From NCBI RefSeq assembly GCF_000003605.2, contig NW_003143805.1, positions 138,254 through 187,731 on the forward strand: a stretch of 49,478 nt of DNA, read 5' to 3'. Origin of the DNA: Saccoglossus kowalevskii. Lineage: Eukaryota; Hemichordata; Enteropneusta; Harrimaniidae. Of the stretch, positions 43,601 to 46,698 are shown piece after piece. The stretch's first letter is position 1, and every line of letters begins with the position of its first letter. Below the pieces are notes generated by a model. It saw nothing but the letters and a program-made list of their open reading frames with translations. It did no database searches and was not told the DNA's origin. The position numbers were made by a program, and so were the translations under genes.

Positions 43601-44805
43601 AAAAGGAGCGAATGCTGCCTGCCTGCTCTCGTTGTTTTGTTTGAGAACACAAAAATCAACTTATGTCCTTTAAAAGAAAAGAAAGAGATTTTGAAACAAC
43701 AACTCTTCTGCCAGTGTAACAAGTATAAAAATTAACATAAATATGCATCTAACCCGATTTTTCTTGTTTTAATTTGAAAATGACGCATGTCAGAACAAAT
43801 TCCTTTGCCCTCACAACAGTTTCTGTACAATGAATGGCCTGCTGAAGTAAAAATTGAAAGCCCTTCATAACACCGGCAACTACTGAACGAGACAAAAGGT
43901 TGTATTTTACCTTTATAGAATCCCCCTGCAATTCTCAATGCAGGGACTGTGAAGTCATGAAATGAAAAACAACCTGCGCTCTCTCCAACTACAGTCTCTA
44001 TACCATTTCCAAATATACAACTTGAACTTGGACAAACTATCAAATTGCTACTCCCCTGGGGTGCAGTCAAGGTCACTCTTATCAACACTACCAGTGTACA
44101 GTTTATTTTTACAATGGTTTAAGTCAACATTGGCATGTTTTTATTTTTTCTGATGTTGATTTCAAGTGTTTGAAAAGTCGTCCGTACGGACACAAACTAA
44201 CAGCATATGCACTATATTCTGTTCTGTTTCATTTAATTTCTATATATTGTTTTATATTATCATTATTTTCAGAGTTTCAGATTTAAATGATTATAACACT
44301 AAAGATTCAGTGCATTGGTAACTCGTATTAATCATTTCTCATGTCCGTTTCAAATGTGAAGTTTTATTTAAATATTTATTTTTAGACAAAAGTAACTGAG
44401 ATAATTACACTTAAACACAAAATATTTACAGAATAAAATTAAATATTTAATAAAGTAAATAAATAAAATTTAATCTGTTTATTTTACTAATGGATATGTT
44501 AACTGAGATACGCTGTGTGGTTCAACTACAAACGTTATATGGAAACATACTTACAAATGAACGACTCTGCTACTAAGTGAGTTTTCCACTACAGGCAATG
44601 AGCTTAGAGAGCTATGTTGACAGTCGATGGCACAGAAATTCGACACGCCATTATTGTCTGGTGTTGTACTGCAGGTACAATTCTGGGGACATGGCACACA
44701 ATCCTGTGAGCTGACAATACTAGCAGCCAGGAGCGCCAGTACGAAAGTCCATTTGAAAACACTATGCATGTGGACGCCATATTTGACAGAAGATACTGAG
44801 TGCAT
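97..44805 (-). CDS. PKD1: Polycystin-1 (PKD1-type) gene, 24 exons, 3'-truncated by the window
   Basis: Joining 24 exons (44555-44805, 27607-27678, 27221-27292, 26800-26871, 26111-26182, 25916-25987, 24313-24384, 23612-23778, 22745-23383, 21846-22103, 15655-20768, 15300-15434, 14198-14847, 10614-10911, 8250-9193, 7433-7679, 7011-7206, 4910-5535, 4528-4647, 3985-4161, 3254-3276, 2947-3114, 1970-2167, 97-254) gives 10,801 coding bases with compatible phase at every junction. Domains: signal peptide, LRRNT-LRR-LRRCT, WSC, 16 PKD repeats, REJ, GAIN/GPS, TM1, PLAT, TM2-TM3. Polycystin-1 is a large membrane receptor that pairs with polycystin-2 channels in cilia and membranes and is autocleaved at the GPS. 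The GPS cut falls near residue 3028, close to the 3048 I recall for human. TM4-TM11 and the C-terminal tail lie beyond position 1. Unlike vertebrate PKD1 there are about seven LRRs and no recognisable C-type lectin domain. Orthology is inferred from architecture and the linker after the EGF-like module; a PKD1L1-type paralogue is less likely. Confidence 0.93.
559..596 (-). promoter_or_regulatory. Histone-type 3' stem-loop with downstream purine element, no histone gene attached
   Basis: On the minus strand, 581-596 reads GGTCCTTTTCAGGGCC, which forms a 6-bp stem (one G-U pair) and a 4-base loop matching the histone mRNA 3' stem-loop consensus. It is preceded by CCAAAC and followed by ACGA. 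A purine-rich TCAAAAAGAGAA lies about 11 bases further on, where a histone downstream element (U7 snRNA target) would sit. No histone reading frame is present upstream on this strand. It lies in sense orientation within intron 23. Confidence 0.5.
1665..1895. mobile_element. Short TTAA-flanked inverted-repeat element (piggyBac-like MITE)
   Basis: The left end is TTAACCTTTTCACCAC and the right end is GTGGTGAAAAGGTTAA, so a 12-bp inverted repeat starting CCTTTT is bounded by TTAA on both sides. TTAA duplication is the hallmark of piggyBac-type insertion. The element is 231 bp and non-coding. Both subterminal regions match the ends of the 1-kb element at 31256-32305 in the opposite orientation, so this is a dispersed family. 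Confidence 0.75.
1970..2167 (-). CDS. PKD1: PKD1 exon 23: cytoplasmic loop
   Basis: 198 bp, phase 2 in and out. The acceptor is CACAG; the donor is GTTTGT, weaker than others in the gene. It encodes about residues 3482-3548: IYSSKAKTESWNTHDDELLD, then an acidic ELMQSLDDIP segment and a basic SQRVTRTVSMK segment. There is no membrane segment. The acidic-leucine motif could be a trafficking or binding motif, but that is conjecture. Confidence 0.82.
2168..2946 (-). other. Intron 22 of PKD1
   Basis: AT-rich intron of about 780 bases. I see no gene, tandem array or convincing mobile element in it. Confidence 0.6.
2947..3114 (-). CDS. PKD1: PKD1 exon 22: cytoplasmic loop with LSWPEELPP motif
   Basis: 168 bp, phase 2 in and out. 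The acceptor is TGCAG and the donor GTAAGA. It encodes about residues 3426-3482: RGLEKGKWWSKESILSWPEE, followed by LPPYEG, then a basic SQRRRKL patch and a Ser/Arg-rich end. The Trp-Pro motif in a basic context is reminiscent of cytoplasmic loops in other polycystin-1 family members, but I recall this only loosely. Confidence 0.85.
3254..3276 (-). CDS. PKD1: PKD1 exon 21: 23-bp microexon
   Basis: Only 23 bp, encoding SPRLSDL plus the first two bases of an Arg codon. The acceptor is TCTTTTAG and the donor is the consensus GTGAGT. Phase 0 in and 2 out connects exon 20 to exon 22. Skipping it would shift the frame, so it is needed for this reading frame. It falls within the cytoplasmic loop. Confidence 0.78.
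3277..3984 (-). other. Intron 20 of PKD1
   Basis: About 700 bases, dominated by degenerate copies of a TCAATGAATCA / AGTGATAGGT motif. They condense into a regular 46-bp array at 3559-3806. Similar degenerate copies also occupy intron 19, on the other side of exon 20. Confidence 0.7.
3559..3806. repeat. 46-bp tandem repeat, five full copies plus a partial one
   Basis: The unit begins GGTATGTCAATGAATC and ends AATTGGTGATA. Copies start at 3559, 3605, 3651, 3697 and 3743 and are nearly identical; a partial copy starts at 3789. More diverged relatives extend across about 3360-3560 and 4220-4510. Confidence 0.95.
3985..4161 (-). CDS. PKD1: PKD1 exon 20: cytoplasmic loop with poly-aspartate run
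   Basis: 177 bp, phase 0 in and out. The acceptor is GTTTCAG and the donor GTATTG. It encodes about residues 3360-3418: RLGLKHCDSFRHLPPE, then thirteen Asp, Glu, three Asp, Glu, then LYKHSYH, four Asn and KSSGHTFPAPVYCK. The acid run comes from a GAT/GAC trinucleotide tract at 4060-4113. Both flanking introns hold related tandem repeats, so this exon sits in an unstable stretch. Confidence 0.82.
4060..4113 (-). repeat. Coding GAT/GAC trinucleotide tract
   Basis: Nineteen consecutive codons on the minus strand, nearly all GAT with two GAC and three GAA, encode the acidic run of exon 20. It is likely length-polymorphic and stays in frame when it changes by whole units. Confidence 0.9.
4162..4527 (-). 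other. Intron 19 of PKD1
   Basis: Contains diverged copies of the same GTCAATGAATT / AGTGATAGGT motif that forms the 46-bp array in intron 20. Nothing else is recognisable. Confidence 0.6.
4528..4647 (-). CDS. PKD1: PKD1 exon 19: start of the cytoplasmic loop
   Basis: 120 bp, phase 0 in and out. The acceptor is GATTTTAG and the donor GTGAGT. It encodes about residues 3320-3359, VSLADYSSKPMTAQTVEMDA followed by LCELSHTGGSSQGDILADNM. It follows directly after TM3 and is hydrophilic. Confidence 0.85.
4910..5535 (-). CDS. PKD1: PKD1 exon 18: PLAT domain, TM2 and TM3
   Basis: 626 bp, phase 1 in and 0 out. It encodes about residues 3111-3319. The PLAT/LH2 beta-sandwich continues from exon 17: TTAHVGVNIYGAHGKSGTRH, then LGDIKKIRIWHDNTG and WYLSRVVIRD. 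This cytoplasmic domain binds lipids and proteins in polycystins. After a basic linker (RFTRVQR) come TM2 (VTSCFVLAFLLLALNAMYY) and TM3 (VVGVISSLLAFVIILVVVQ). The exon-17 junction restores the PLAT start as KTGMKRSAG-TTAHV, which confirms that splice choice. Confidence 0.95.
5536..7010 (-). other. Intron 17 of PKD1
   Basis: 1.5-kb intron. Its first 850 bases in the transcribed direction are a minisatellite made of copies of the exon-17 donor region. The remainder (5536-6150) is AT-rich without recognisable features. Confidence 0.8.
6155..7028 (-). repeat. 43/61-bp minisatellite containing duplicated exon-17 end and splice donor
   Basis: On the minus strand each unit reads GTATGAAGTGTAGTGCTG then GTAAGTCTAATATA, followed by a TATAATGCCCTCTATGTA-type spacer. 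The true exon-17 end is GTATGAAGCGTAGTGCTG followed by GTAAGT. Copies of the donor core on the plus strand start near 6203, 6246, 6289, 6350, 6411, 6471 (mutated), 6519, 6578, 6639, 6700, 6761, 6822, 6883, 6944 and 7005 (the genuine one). Spacing is 43 bp at the far end and about 61 bp elsewhere, where an 18-bp spacer piece is added. A decayed copy lies near 6155. Confidence 0.95.
7011..7206 (-). CDS. PKD1: PKD1 exon 17: TM1 and start of PLAT
   Basis: 196 bp, phase 0 in and 1 out. The acceptor is TTTCAG and the donor GTAAGT. It encodes about residues 3046-3111: IRNSDSNP, then TM1 (ITVITCCALFAIYIVAVFIA), a basic stop-transfer stretch RWRDSIDLRR, and the first PLAT strand FKYEISIKTGMKRSAG. An earlier GT after ACG G (GTATGA) is a poorer donor and would lose the MKRSA residues of PLAT. 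The last 18 or so bases and the donor are the template of the minisatellite that follows. Confidence 0.93.
7433..7679 (-). CDS. PKD1: PKD1 exon 16: GAIN-B end and GPS autoproteolysis site
   Basis: 247 bp, phase 2 in and 0 out, about residues 2963-3045. It contains the four-Cys GPS signature, CQYYNETLNEWESTGCI then VCPSCQCNHLTSFGG. The predicted cut is between Leu and Thr of HL-TS, near residues 3028/3029. In polycystin-1 this cis-autoproteolysis yields a non-covalently held N-terminal fragment and a membrane fragment, and the Trp, Cys and His-Leu-Thr residues it needs are all present. TM1 follows in the next exon at the usual distance. Confidence 0.96.
7680..8249 (-). other. Intron 15 of PKD1
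   Basis: AT-rich intron of 570 bases with several T and A runs. I see no gene, array or mobile element. Confidence 0.6.
8250..9193 (-). CDS. PKD1: PKD1 exon 15: GAIN domain (subdomains A and start of B)
   Basis: 944 bp, phase 0 in and 2 out, about residues 2649-2963. It starts DIILELAETETIDIIADTID, a helical segment typical of GAIN subdomain A, and continues to the beta-rich GLFENSEPNAEILSVMRTNN region. Typical GAIN motifs such as NPYSW and PIKISM are visible, as in the polycystin and adhesion-GPCR families. Near its end is a strikingly acidic stretch (PDADSDDVIDELDVDEDDMA) just before the GPS-bearing exon; I do not recall a counterpart in vertebrate PKD1. Confidence 0.92.
9194..10613 (-). 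other. Intron 14 of PKD1
   Basis: 1.4-kb intron with a small inverted-repeat element at 10299-10432. A second region, about 9240-9830, has facing CAACCCGGAAGG / CCTTCCGGTTTGTTG motifs near 9419 and 9762 and could be another old inverted-repeat element, but the match is short. Confidence 0.6.
10299..10432. mobile_element. Small inverted-repeat element (MITE-like)
   Basis: The left end TTAAAGGGTGGTGGTC is mirrored by the right end GTGACCACCGCCCTTTAAG, a terminal inverted repeat of about 16-18 bp with a few mismatches. CCAAT occurs at both borders and may be the target duplication. The 134-bp element is non-coding. Confidence 0.55.
10614..10911 (-). CDS. PKD1: PKD1 exon 14: REJ/GAIN linker region
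   Basis: 298 bp, phase 2 in and 0 out, about residues 2549-2648. It begins NVIVNLPEIENGTMSMWLYK and is largely helical (ALEDLQYVSQTNDPQKVLSY, then RRMVIEAVTVLKV). It joins the end of REJ to the helical start of GAIN. The acceptor is GATTACAG, and the intronic minisatellite starts only about 12 bases upstream of it. The open frame extends upstream into the repeats in the same phase, so an upstream acceptor could add repeat-encoded residues. Confidence 0.92.
10912..14197 (-). other. Intron 13 of PKD1
   Basis: 3.3-kb intron, of which 2.5 kb is a 27-bp minisatellite. The rest (13441-14197) is AT-rich with a CCCCCCCCC run near 13620 and an A-run near 13808, and no recognisable gene. Confidence 0.8.
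10922..13440 (-). repeat. 27-bp minisatellite, about 93 units, with higher-order duplication
   Basis: The plus-strand unit is GGCAATGTCTGGC followed by ATTTATCCATATAA, with common variants (TCTATA for TCCATA, TATATGG for TATAAGG). Because 27 is divisible by 3, several frames stay open on both strands and encode 9-residue repeats (MSGIYPYKA, CQTLPYMDK); these are not evidence of a gene. Rare variants occur twice in the same order: CCATATACCTGGTAAGG near 11110 and 12497, TTTTGTATTTTTACAT near 11346 and 12546, and CAATGTAAGGCATG near 11636 and 12860. This shows that a segment of more than 1 kb was duplicated and then lost about seven units in one copy. Confidence 0.97.
14198..14847 (-). CDS. PKD1: PKD1 exon 13: REJ domain
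   Basis: 650 bp, phase 0 in and 2 out, about residues 2333-2549. It starts VIVRQTTQPSVTITCRTC and contains CWNCFKKHVKYEWNVTRDDG, a YTFTLTVTATDD strand and ECEVQPRISTALEMYLSFSC, then YSLAVN and a GYELTVTILVEDKWG strand. These Ig/FnIII-like strands with paired cysteines are typical of the receptor-for-egg-jelly module, which is extracellular and precedes GAIN in polycystin-1. Confidence 0.93.
14848..15299 (-). other. Intron 12 of PKD1
   Basis: 450-base AT-rich intron with a T-run near 14947. Nothing else is recognisable. Confidence 0.6.
15300..15434 (-). CDS. PKD1: PKD1 exon 12: REJ domain
   Basis: 135 bp, exactly 45 codons, phase 0 in and out, residues 2288-2332. It encodes VQCLSETVTDMIVEIPAGFL, then TGGSSYIFELVVSKPGRTSG, ending TSKQT. 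The YIFELVVSK strand is the hallmark REJ beta-strand that usually follows a Ser/Gly turn. The acceptor is TTTATAG and the donor GTAAGT. Confidence 0.92.
15655..20768 (-). CDS. PKD1: PKD1 exon 11: giant exon with EGF-like module, 15 PKD repeats and REJ start
   Basis: 5,114 bp, uninterrupted, phase 1 in and 0 out, about residues 583-2287. It starts with an EGF-like module (CSEFCSPYAVCVNSNSTPVC). A linker follows (FQVVLLDSIDVSENDVLG, then ASQSAWLSVG and FADACPTAVRTLVSDC) that resembles the region between the LDL-A module and second PKD repeat of vertebrate polycystin-1. Fifteen PKD repeats of about 85 residues come next, recognisable by Y-x-W strands (VTYTWLF, LEYSWEI, LTYHWNM, ITYKWTT), G-x-Y/H turns (GEYTVKLTASN, GEYNVNVTAQN) and many N-glycosylation sequons. 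REJ starts near residue 2124 (LWCQEPTLTLIGSY; bases 15655-16146). PKD repeats are Ig-like modules thought to bear force and mediate homophilic adhesion. Human PKD1 also has a giant PKD-encoding exon. Confidence 0.97.
20769..21845 (-). other. Intron 10 of PKD1
   Basis: 1.1-kb AT-rich intron with numerous T and A homopolymers (near 21030, 21300, 21427, 21548). I see no gene or mobile element. Confidence 0.6.
21846..22103 (-). CDS. PKD1: PKD1 exon 10: unrecognised beta-rich module in the C-type lectin position
   Basis: 258 bp, phase 1 in and out, so it could be shuffled as a whole. It encodes about residues 497-583: NDIGGAEYYTTGVCSFDNFP, then TNTVVVVLPGMYFERTGKLL and SWEFISSD, and ELHLQVYTPTCPQGQF. 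In vertebrate polycystin-1 a C-type lectin domain follows the first PKD repeat; this exon has none of the C-type lectin signature residues (no WIG, no EPN/WND). The strand pattern G-K-L-x-S-W-E-F and L-x-L-Q-V-Y/W-x-P looks like a small beta-sandwich that I believe recurs in other invertebrate extracellular proteins, but I cannot name it. Confidence 0.85.
22268..22357. repeat. AAAT/AAAC tetranucleotide microsatellite
   Basis: A compound tract of AAAT, AAAC and GACA units on the plus strand, ending in seven or so AAAT units. It is a simple repeat within intron 9. Confidence 0.9.
22655..22683. repeat. GT dinucleotide microsatellite
   Basis: About 14 consecutive GT units on the plus strand (CA on the transcribed-sense strand). 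It lies about 55 bases downstream of the exon-9 donor, where long CA tracts can influence splicing in animals; no effect can be shown here. Confidence 0.9.
22745..23383 (-). CDS. PKD1: PKD1 exon 9: WSC domain and first PKD repeat
   Basis: 639 bp, phase 1 in and out, about residues 284-497. The WSC domain has its conserved cysteines: SGYVSCDVISG, ESCNEHCFLLGFSHAS, QCFCGNIETN and CGGSCTDY. WSC is a putative carbohydrate-binding module. The first PKD repeat follows (VDLYTWDFGDYSPSTNSTVN, then ATYTVLVKVYTENNS), carrying the classical WDFGD motif that the later repeats have mostly lost. The donor is the consensus GTGAGT at 22739-22744. Confidence 0.95.
23612..23778 (-). CDS. PKD1: PKD1 exon 8: LRR C-terminal cap (LRRCT)
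   Basis: 167 bp, phase 2 in and 1 out, about residues 228-284. It encodes ALGNNPYLCDCDIVWIKEFA, then NIEGAVDSNDVICKEPYYLE and ADLTC. The NP-x-x-CDC-x-x-xW and closing C-x-x-P and L-x-C pattern is the standard LRRCT cap. The acceptor is GATTTCAG and the donor GTAAG. Confidence 0.95.
23779..24312 (-). other. Intron 7 of PKD1
   Basis: 530-base AT-rich intron with nothing recognisable. An open frame extends into it from exon 8, but a T-rich tract and CAG acceptor mark the true boundary. Confidence 0.6.
24313..24384 (-). CDS. PKD1: PKD1 exon 7: one leucine-rich repeat (72 bp)
   Basis: Exactly 72 bp, phase 2 in and out, encoding NINDNQLTGLSENLFSNLPS then LTN. It fits the 24-residue LRR consensus N-x-L-x-x-L-x-x-x-x-F-x-x-L-x-x-L. 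The acceptor is TTTGTAG and the donor GTAAG. This is the last LRR before LRRCT. Confidence 0.95.
24385..25915 (-). other. Intron 6 of PKD1
   Basis: 1.5-kb AT-rich intron. I checked it for extra 72-bp LRR exons and found none, nor any convincing mobile element. Confidence 0.55.
25916..25987 (-). CDS. PKD1: PKD1 exon 6: one leucine-rich repeat (72 bp)
   Basis: 72 bp, phase 2 in and out, encoding YLNGNQISFLQEGVFTGLNN then LEIL. It matches the extracellular LRR consensus. The acceptor is TTCCTAG and the donor GTAAG. Confidence 0.95.
26111..26182 (-). CDS. PKD1: PKD1 exon 5: one leucine-rich repeat (72 bp)
   Basis: 72 bp, phase 2 in and out, encoding YLQSNQLNNLPDGIFAGSTS then INIL. The acceptor is CTGACAG and the donor GTAAG. 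The intron to exon 6 is short (123 bases). Confidence 0.95.
26183..26799 (-). other. Intron 4 of PKD1
   Basis: 617-base intron between two LRR exons, containing the inverted-repeat element at 26239-26418. Nothing else is recognisable. Confidence 0.6.
26239..26418. mobile_element. 180-bp inverted-repeat element (MITE-like)
   Basis: The left end TGTAAAATACTTTATTTCAG, continuing GGAATTAATTTT, pairs with the right end AAAATTAATTCC and AAAATAAAGTGTTTTACA: an imperfect inverted repeat of about 35 bp. The interior is AT-rich and non-coding. The motif TATTCACTGGATTTTA inside it resembles the element at 46487-46698, so the two may be related. Confidence 0.65.
26800..26871 (-). CDS. PKD1: PKD1 exon 4: one leucine-rich repeat (72 bp)
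   Basis: 72 bp, phase 2 in and out, encoding DVSNNLLDSLDVNIFNKLTS then LEAL. It fits the LRR consensus. The acceptor is TTCACCAG and the donor GTAAG. Confidence 0.95.
26872..27220 (-). other. Intron 3 of PKD1
   Basis: About 350 bases, AT-rich, with nothing recognisable. Confidence 0.6.
27221..27292 (-). CDS. PKD1: PKD1 exon 3: one leucine-rich repeat (72 bp)
   Basis: 72 bp, phase 2 in and out, encoding NLEYNQLSSLPLGCLESLTN then LQSL. A Cys replaces the usual Phe at the inner position (GCLESL). The acceptor is ATTTCCAG and the donor GTAAG. Confidence 0.95.
27293..27606 (-). other. Intron 2 of PKD1
   Basis: 314 bases between two LRR exons; nothing recognisable. Confidence 0.6.
27607..27678 (-). 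CDS. PKD1: PKD1 exon 2: one leucine-rich repeat (72 bp)
   Basis: 72 bp, phase 2 in and out, encoding TVSHNNLSNVAADSFQAFLN then LERL. Joined to exon 1 it gives SSRVVHL-TVSHNNLSNV, an uninterrupted LRR start, which supports splicing across the 16.9-kb intron 1. The acceptor is GAATCAG and the donor GTAAG. Confidence 0.92.
29300..29327 (+). other. G-run tract with quadruplex potential
   Basis: The plus strand carries at least four runs of three or more G separated by single A (GGGGGGAGGGAGGGAGGGGG), which satisfies the usual G-quadruplex pattern. It is on the non-transcribed-sense strand of the PKD1 gene and stands out in an AT-rich intron. Confidence 0.6.
29650..30062 (-). mobile_element. 5'-truncated non-LTR retrotransposon (LINE) 3' end
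   Basis: The minus strand encodes CYNIYCSQLWCFFNKATLNS, then LKVSYNNLFRRLFDYPYDHS, ARSMFVANRVKSFYE and VYKFRERVCSSNNSILTSLW, ending in a stop near 29765. This resembles the C-terminal thumb region after the reverse transcriptase of jockey/CR1-like LINEs (YGSQLW-x-x-x-KA, R-L-x-x-x-P-x-x-x-SA). A 3' untranslated stretch and an ATT-repeat tail (29663-29683) follow. The coding part begins abruptly beside a TATAC-rich simple repeat, as expected of a 5'-truncated insertion. It cannot move by itself. Confidence 0.8.
30063..30125. repeat. TATACCCATATAC-type simple repeat
   Basis: Alternating TATATA and CCCATATAC/GTAC segments, AT-rich and partly palindromic, at the truncated end of the LINE fragment. 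Confidence 0.7.
31256..32305. mobile_element. 1-kb TTAA-flanked non-autonomous element related to the 1665-1895 MITE
   Basis: The left border is TTAACCTTTTCATCACC and the right border is GGTGGTGAAAAAGTTAA. The first 50 or so bases (ACTTTCTCGCCCAAA) and the last 60 (GACTATAAACGGGACTATTT) match the two ends of the 231-bp element at 1665-1895 in reverse orientation. Inside, GGATGACATCC / GGATGTCATCC and AAAACTAATGCG recur near both ends, and T or A homopolymers bound a central 650-bp segment (about 31490-32155) that may be a separate nested insertion. No transposase is encoded. Confidence 0.6.
32660..32760. repeat. Degenerate dispersed repeat ending in a CACA-rich tract
   Basis: The segment TCAAGTTTTATTGAAATC, then CATTCTGAAGTTATC and ACAGACACACATAAACACAA resembles a motif I have seen widely scattered in marine-invertebrate DNA, probably part of transposon termini. 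Identification rests on recall only. Confidence 0.4.
37797..38378. repeat. 26-bp minisatellite, about 22 units
   Basis: The plus-strand unit is GAACACATGACC followed by ATACATAAGCATGT, with GGCC/GACC and AAGAATG variants. The 26-bp period is not a multiple of three, yet no frame on the minus strand contains a stop in the consensus unit. The array therefore reads as a 26-residue super-repeat in all three minus frames; this is a composition effect, not a gene. It lies in intron 1. Confidence 0.95.
41160..41770. repeat. TGTTCATAGATGG minisatellite (27/33-bp units)
   Basis: Units on the plus strand combine TGTTCATAGATGG with TGTTCATACTCACA and sometimes a TTTTCATACATGTTCAAAATGG extension. About twenty units, with higher-order alternation between short and long forms. 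Open frames across it (VHTHVFIDG-type) follow from the period and are not called as genes. It lies in intron 1. Confidence 0.92.
44555..44805 (-). CDS. PKD1: PKD1 exon 1 coding part: signal peptide and LRRNT
   Basis: 251 coding bases, leaving in phase 2 with donor GTAAGT (44549-44554). The first in-frame ATG is at 44805, 15 bases after an in-frame TGA, with A at -3. A second ATG at 44769 starts nearer the hydrophobic segment (MHSVFKWTFVLALLAASIVS), so translation could begin at either. The signal peptide is followed by the LRR N-terminal cap cysteines (DCVPCPQNCTCSTTPD, then CAIDCQHSSLSSLP) and the first LRR strand (SSRVVHL). The 5' untranslated region and any non-coding exon cannot be placed. 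Confidence 0.9.
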
Positions 44806-45867
44806 ACTTTTCGGCCTTCAAGTTTCACGTGAATGGTGCCGCCGCAAGGCCACTGTTCACATCCACGACCACCATTCGCTAATGAAACGTTATTTTACAC
44901 CATCGTCCATCTGATTGTATTGATTTTCGGATACCTCCATGACTAGAACTGGGGGAGAATGAGATTATAACGTGTCAGCAAGTACGATTGGAATGAATCG
45001 TACCGCCTCGTCAGATCGAACATAAGTGGGGTCGTACAGACACCGCACACGAGCGTATTCTGACTACACAGCGACATGGACACGAGTGATTGACAAACAT
45101 TATCACATAAAACTAAGACAAATGCCAAATAAACTGAAATAATTACCTGATATGGGAGAAACATGGCGTATAAAAATAAAAGATCGCCCAGTAAACACGG
45201 TCCTATACGAGCTGCAAGTGTAATGGGGGAAATGGTCACGTGATTCAATTTATCAATAGTGCTTATACTCAGTAACTCCAGTCCATATCAACCGTTTATC
45301 ACAGCTCCAGCCTAGCAACCGGCTGTCACAACATTTACACGCAATAATTATATAAATAGAGGTAAAATTCTCTGTAAGTAAAAACACGTCAGTCAACTTT
45401 GCCTGGTATTGAAATGTCATAGGGCGACAAAAAATGTAGCATCGCAATGCGATGGGCAATATATGAACAAGGGATACGCGTCCATTCACGCTCACGAAGA
45501 GGCTTTGTGTGGGGTTTTCCTATTCAGACATAGCAAACGCGGGGAAGCCCTCTCTTCGCATCGAAGACAATTTAGCCAGAAATTTAATAATCGGATAATT
45601 TCTACAATATACAAATTTTAGAAAGACATAGATATAAACATAAAACTCATCGTTATTATACTCGTTTAAAGAAAACTACGAGTAGCGATGGAAAATCAAG
45701 AAAAAATAATAATAAATAGTACTGATCGATTTATTTGGATTTTCAGCCCACAAGAAATTACTTGAGAAATCATATAATTATTCCTAATGATTTCCTTGAA
45801 TAGTAAAAAATTAACACTAATCAATGAGCCAAACTCTCTGATTTATTTGTTCAACAAGTGTCTATTT

Positions 45868-45885
45868 TGTTGTTGTTGGTGGTGG

Positions 45886-45922
<37 letters not shown>
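45868..45922. repeat. TGT/TGG/GAT trinucleotide microsatellite
   Basis: A short TGT and GGT run leads into about eleven GAT units on the plus strand. Simple repeat outside any recognised gene. Confidence 0.9.
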
Positions 45923-46486
45923 AGAATGAATTACGTCTCTTGTTGAACAGCCATTCCAACTAAATATGAAGTGACAATGTAGCCCAAACTTTCATAGTAA
46001 AGAACTTCTCGAGAATCATCTTGTGAAAAATTTGCGTTCAACTCCCATGAATAATAAAAATACAATATTTTTACAGAATTTACCATTTTCAAAAACAACA
46101 CTAAAACTGTCCCAAGAACGTGAAAAACTTTAGATCATTCAATAATCACAACCATATGTTTGAGGAGTTTTTTTCAAATAGAACTACTGTGTTTAACACG
46201 TGGGTTCTTAAATTCAAAAATTCAAATTTGCTTGAAGAAATAAACTGTAATAAAACAAATGAAAGATGGGTTACTGTTATTATTACACTATGGAGTCGGT
46301 CATAAGTTTTGATAGTAGGTATAGAACACAGAACTGAAATAGGCAGAGACTATGTAGGTATGTTGATGTATGTAATGGTCAGTGTGTCCACCCAGCATCA
46401 GGTAGACCGATGGTTTGATTCTCATCACGGTTACTAGTGACCGCCCTAACATAATCGGCACATACTCAGCAATTGGGAAAATATAG

Positions 46487-46698
46487 TACTGTAAAATGAC
46501 TAATTTTCACTGGGTTTAAATTTCACTGTTTTGGCATTTCAGACAATATTCAGTGGGTTTTAAATTCACGGTTTTATCATTTAGATAATGTGTTCTATGC
46601 TAAGTTCCACATATTCACTGGGTTTTAATTTAGCGCATTTTACAATCAGCGAAATAAGCATAATTAAAACCCAGTGAATAACTAACCTTTTTACAGTA
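46487..46698. mobile_element. 212-bp inverted-repeat element (MITE-like)
   Basis: The left end TACTGTAAAATGACTAATTT, continuing TCACTGGGTTTAA, mirrors the right end TAAAACCCAGTGAATAACTA and ACCTTTTTACAGTA: an inverted repeat of about 33 bp with a few mismatches. TA at both borders could be the target duplication, as with Tc1/mariner-type elements. The interior repeats TTCACTGGGTTTTAATT-like motifs. It is non-coding. Confidence 0.7.

Larger units (their letters stand above)
27679..44554 (-). other. Intron 1 of PKD1 (16.9 kb)
   Basis: A very long first intron. It holds a LINE fragment (29650-30062), a 1-kb TTAA-flanked element (31256-32305), a 26-bp minisatellite (37797-38378), a 27/33-bp minisatellite (41160-41770), a possible dispersed repeat pair (near 34985 and 39324) and a G-rich tract (29300-29327). 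I looked for further 72-bp LRR exons beside the available GTAAG donors and found none. The stretches 27.7-29.3, 32.8-37.7 and 41.8-44.5 kb show nothing I can name. Missed small exons cannot be excluded, since phase-2 72-bp exons would not disturb the frame. Confidence 0.7.

Noticed and set aside
43732-44088. 118-codon minus-strand frame near exon 1, with several cysteines.
   Set aside because: No recognisable domain. It lies within intron 1, and including it would require unsupported splice sites.
45166-45185. TATAAAAATAAAAG as a TATA box.
   Set aside because: It points away from PKD1 on the plus strand, and no plus-strand gene follows it.
45409-45621. 70-codon plus-strand frame upstream of PKD1.
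   Set aside because: Short, with no recognisable similarity and no promoter or splice evidence.
46405-46440. GGTTTGATTCTCATC resembling a tRNA B box.
   Set aside because: Lacks the GTTCGA core and any acceptor stem pairing.
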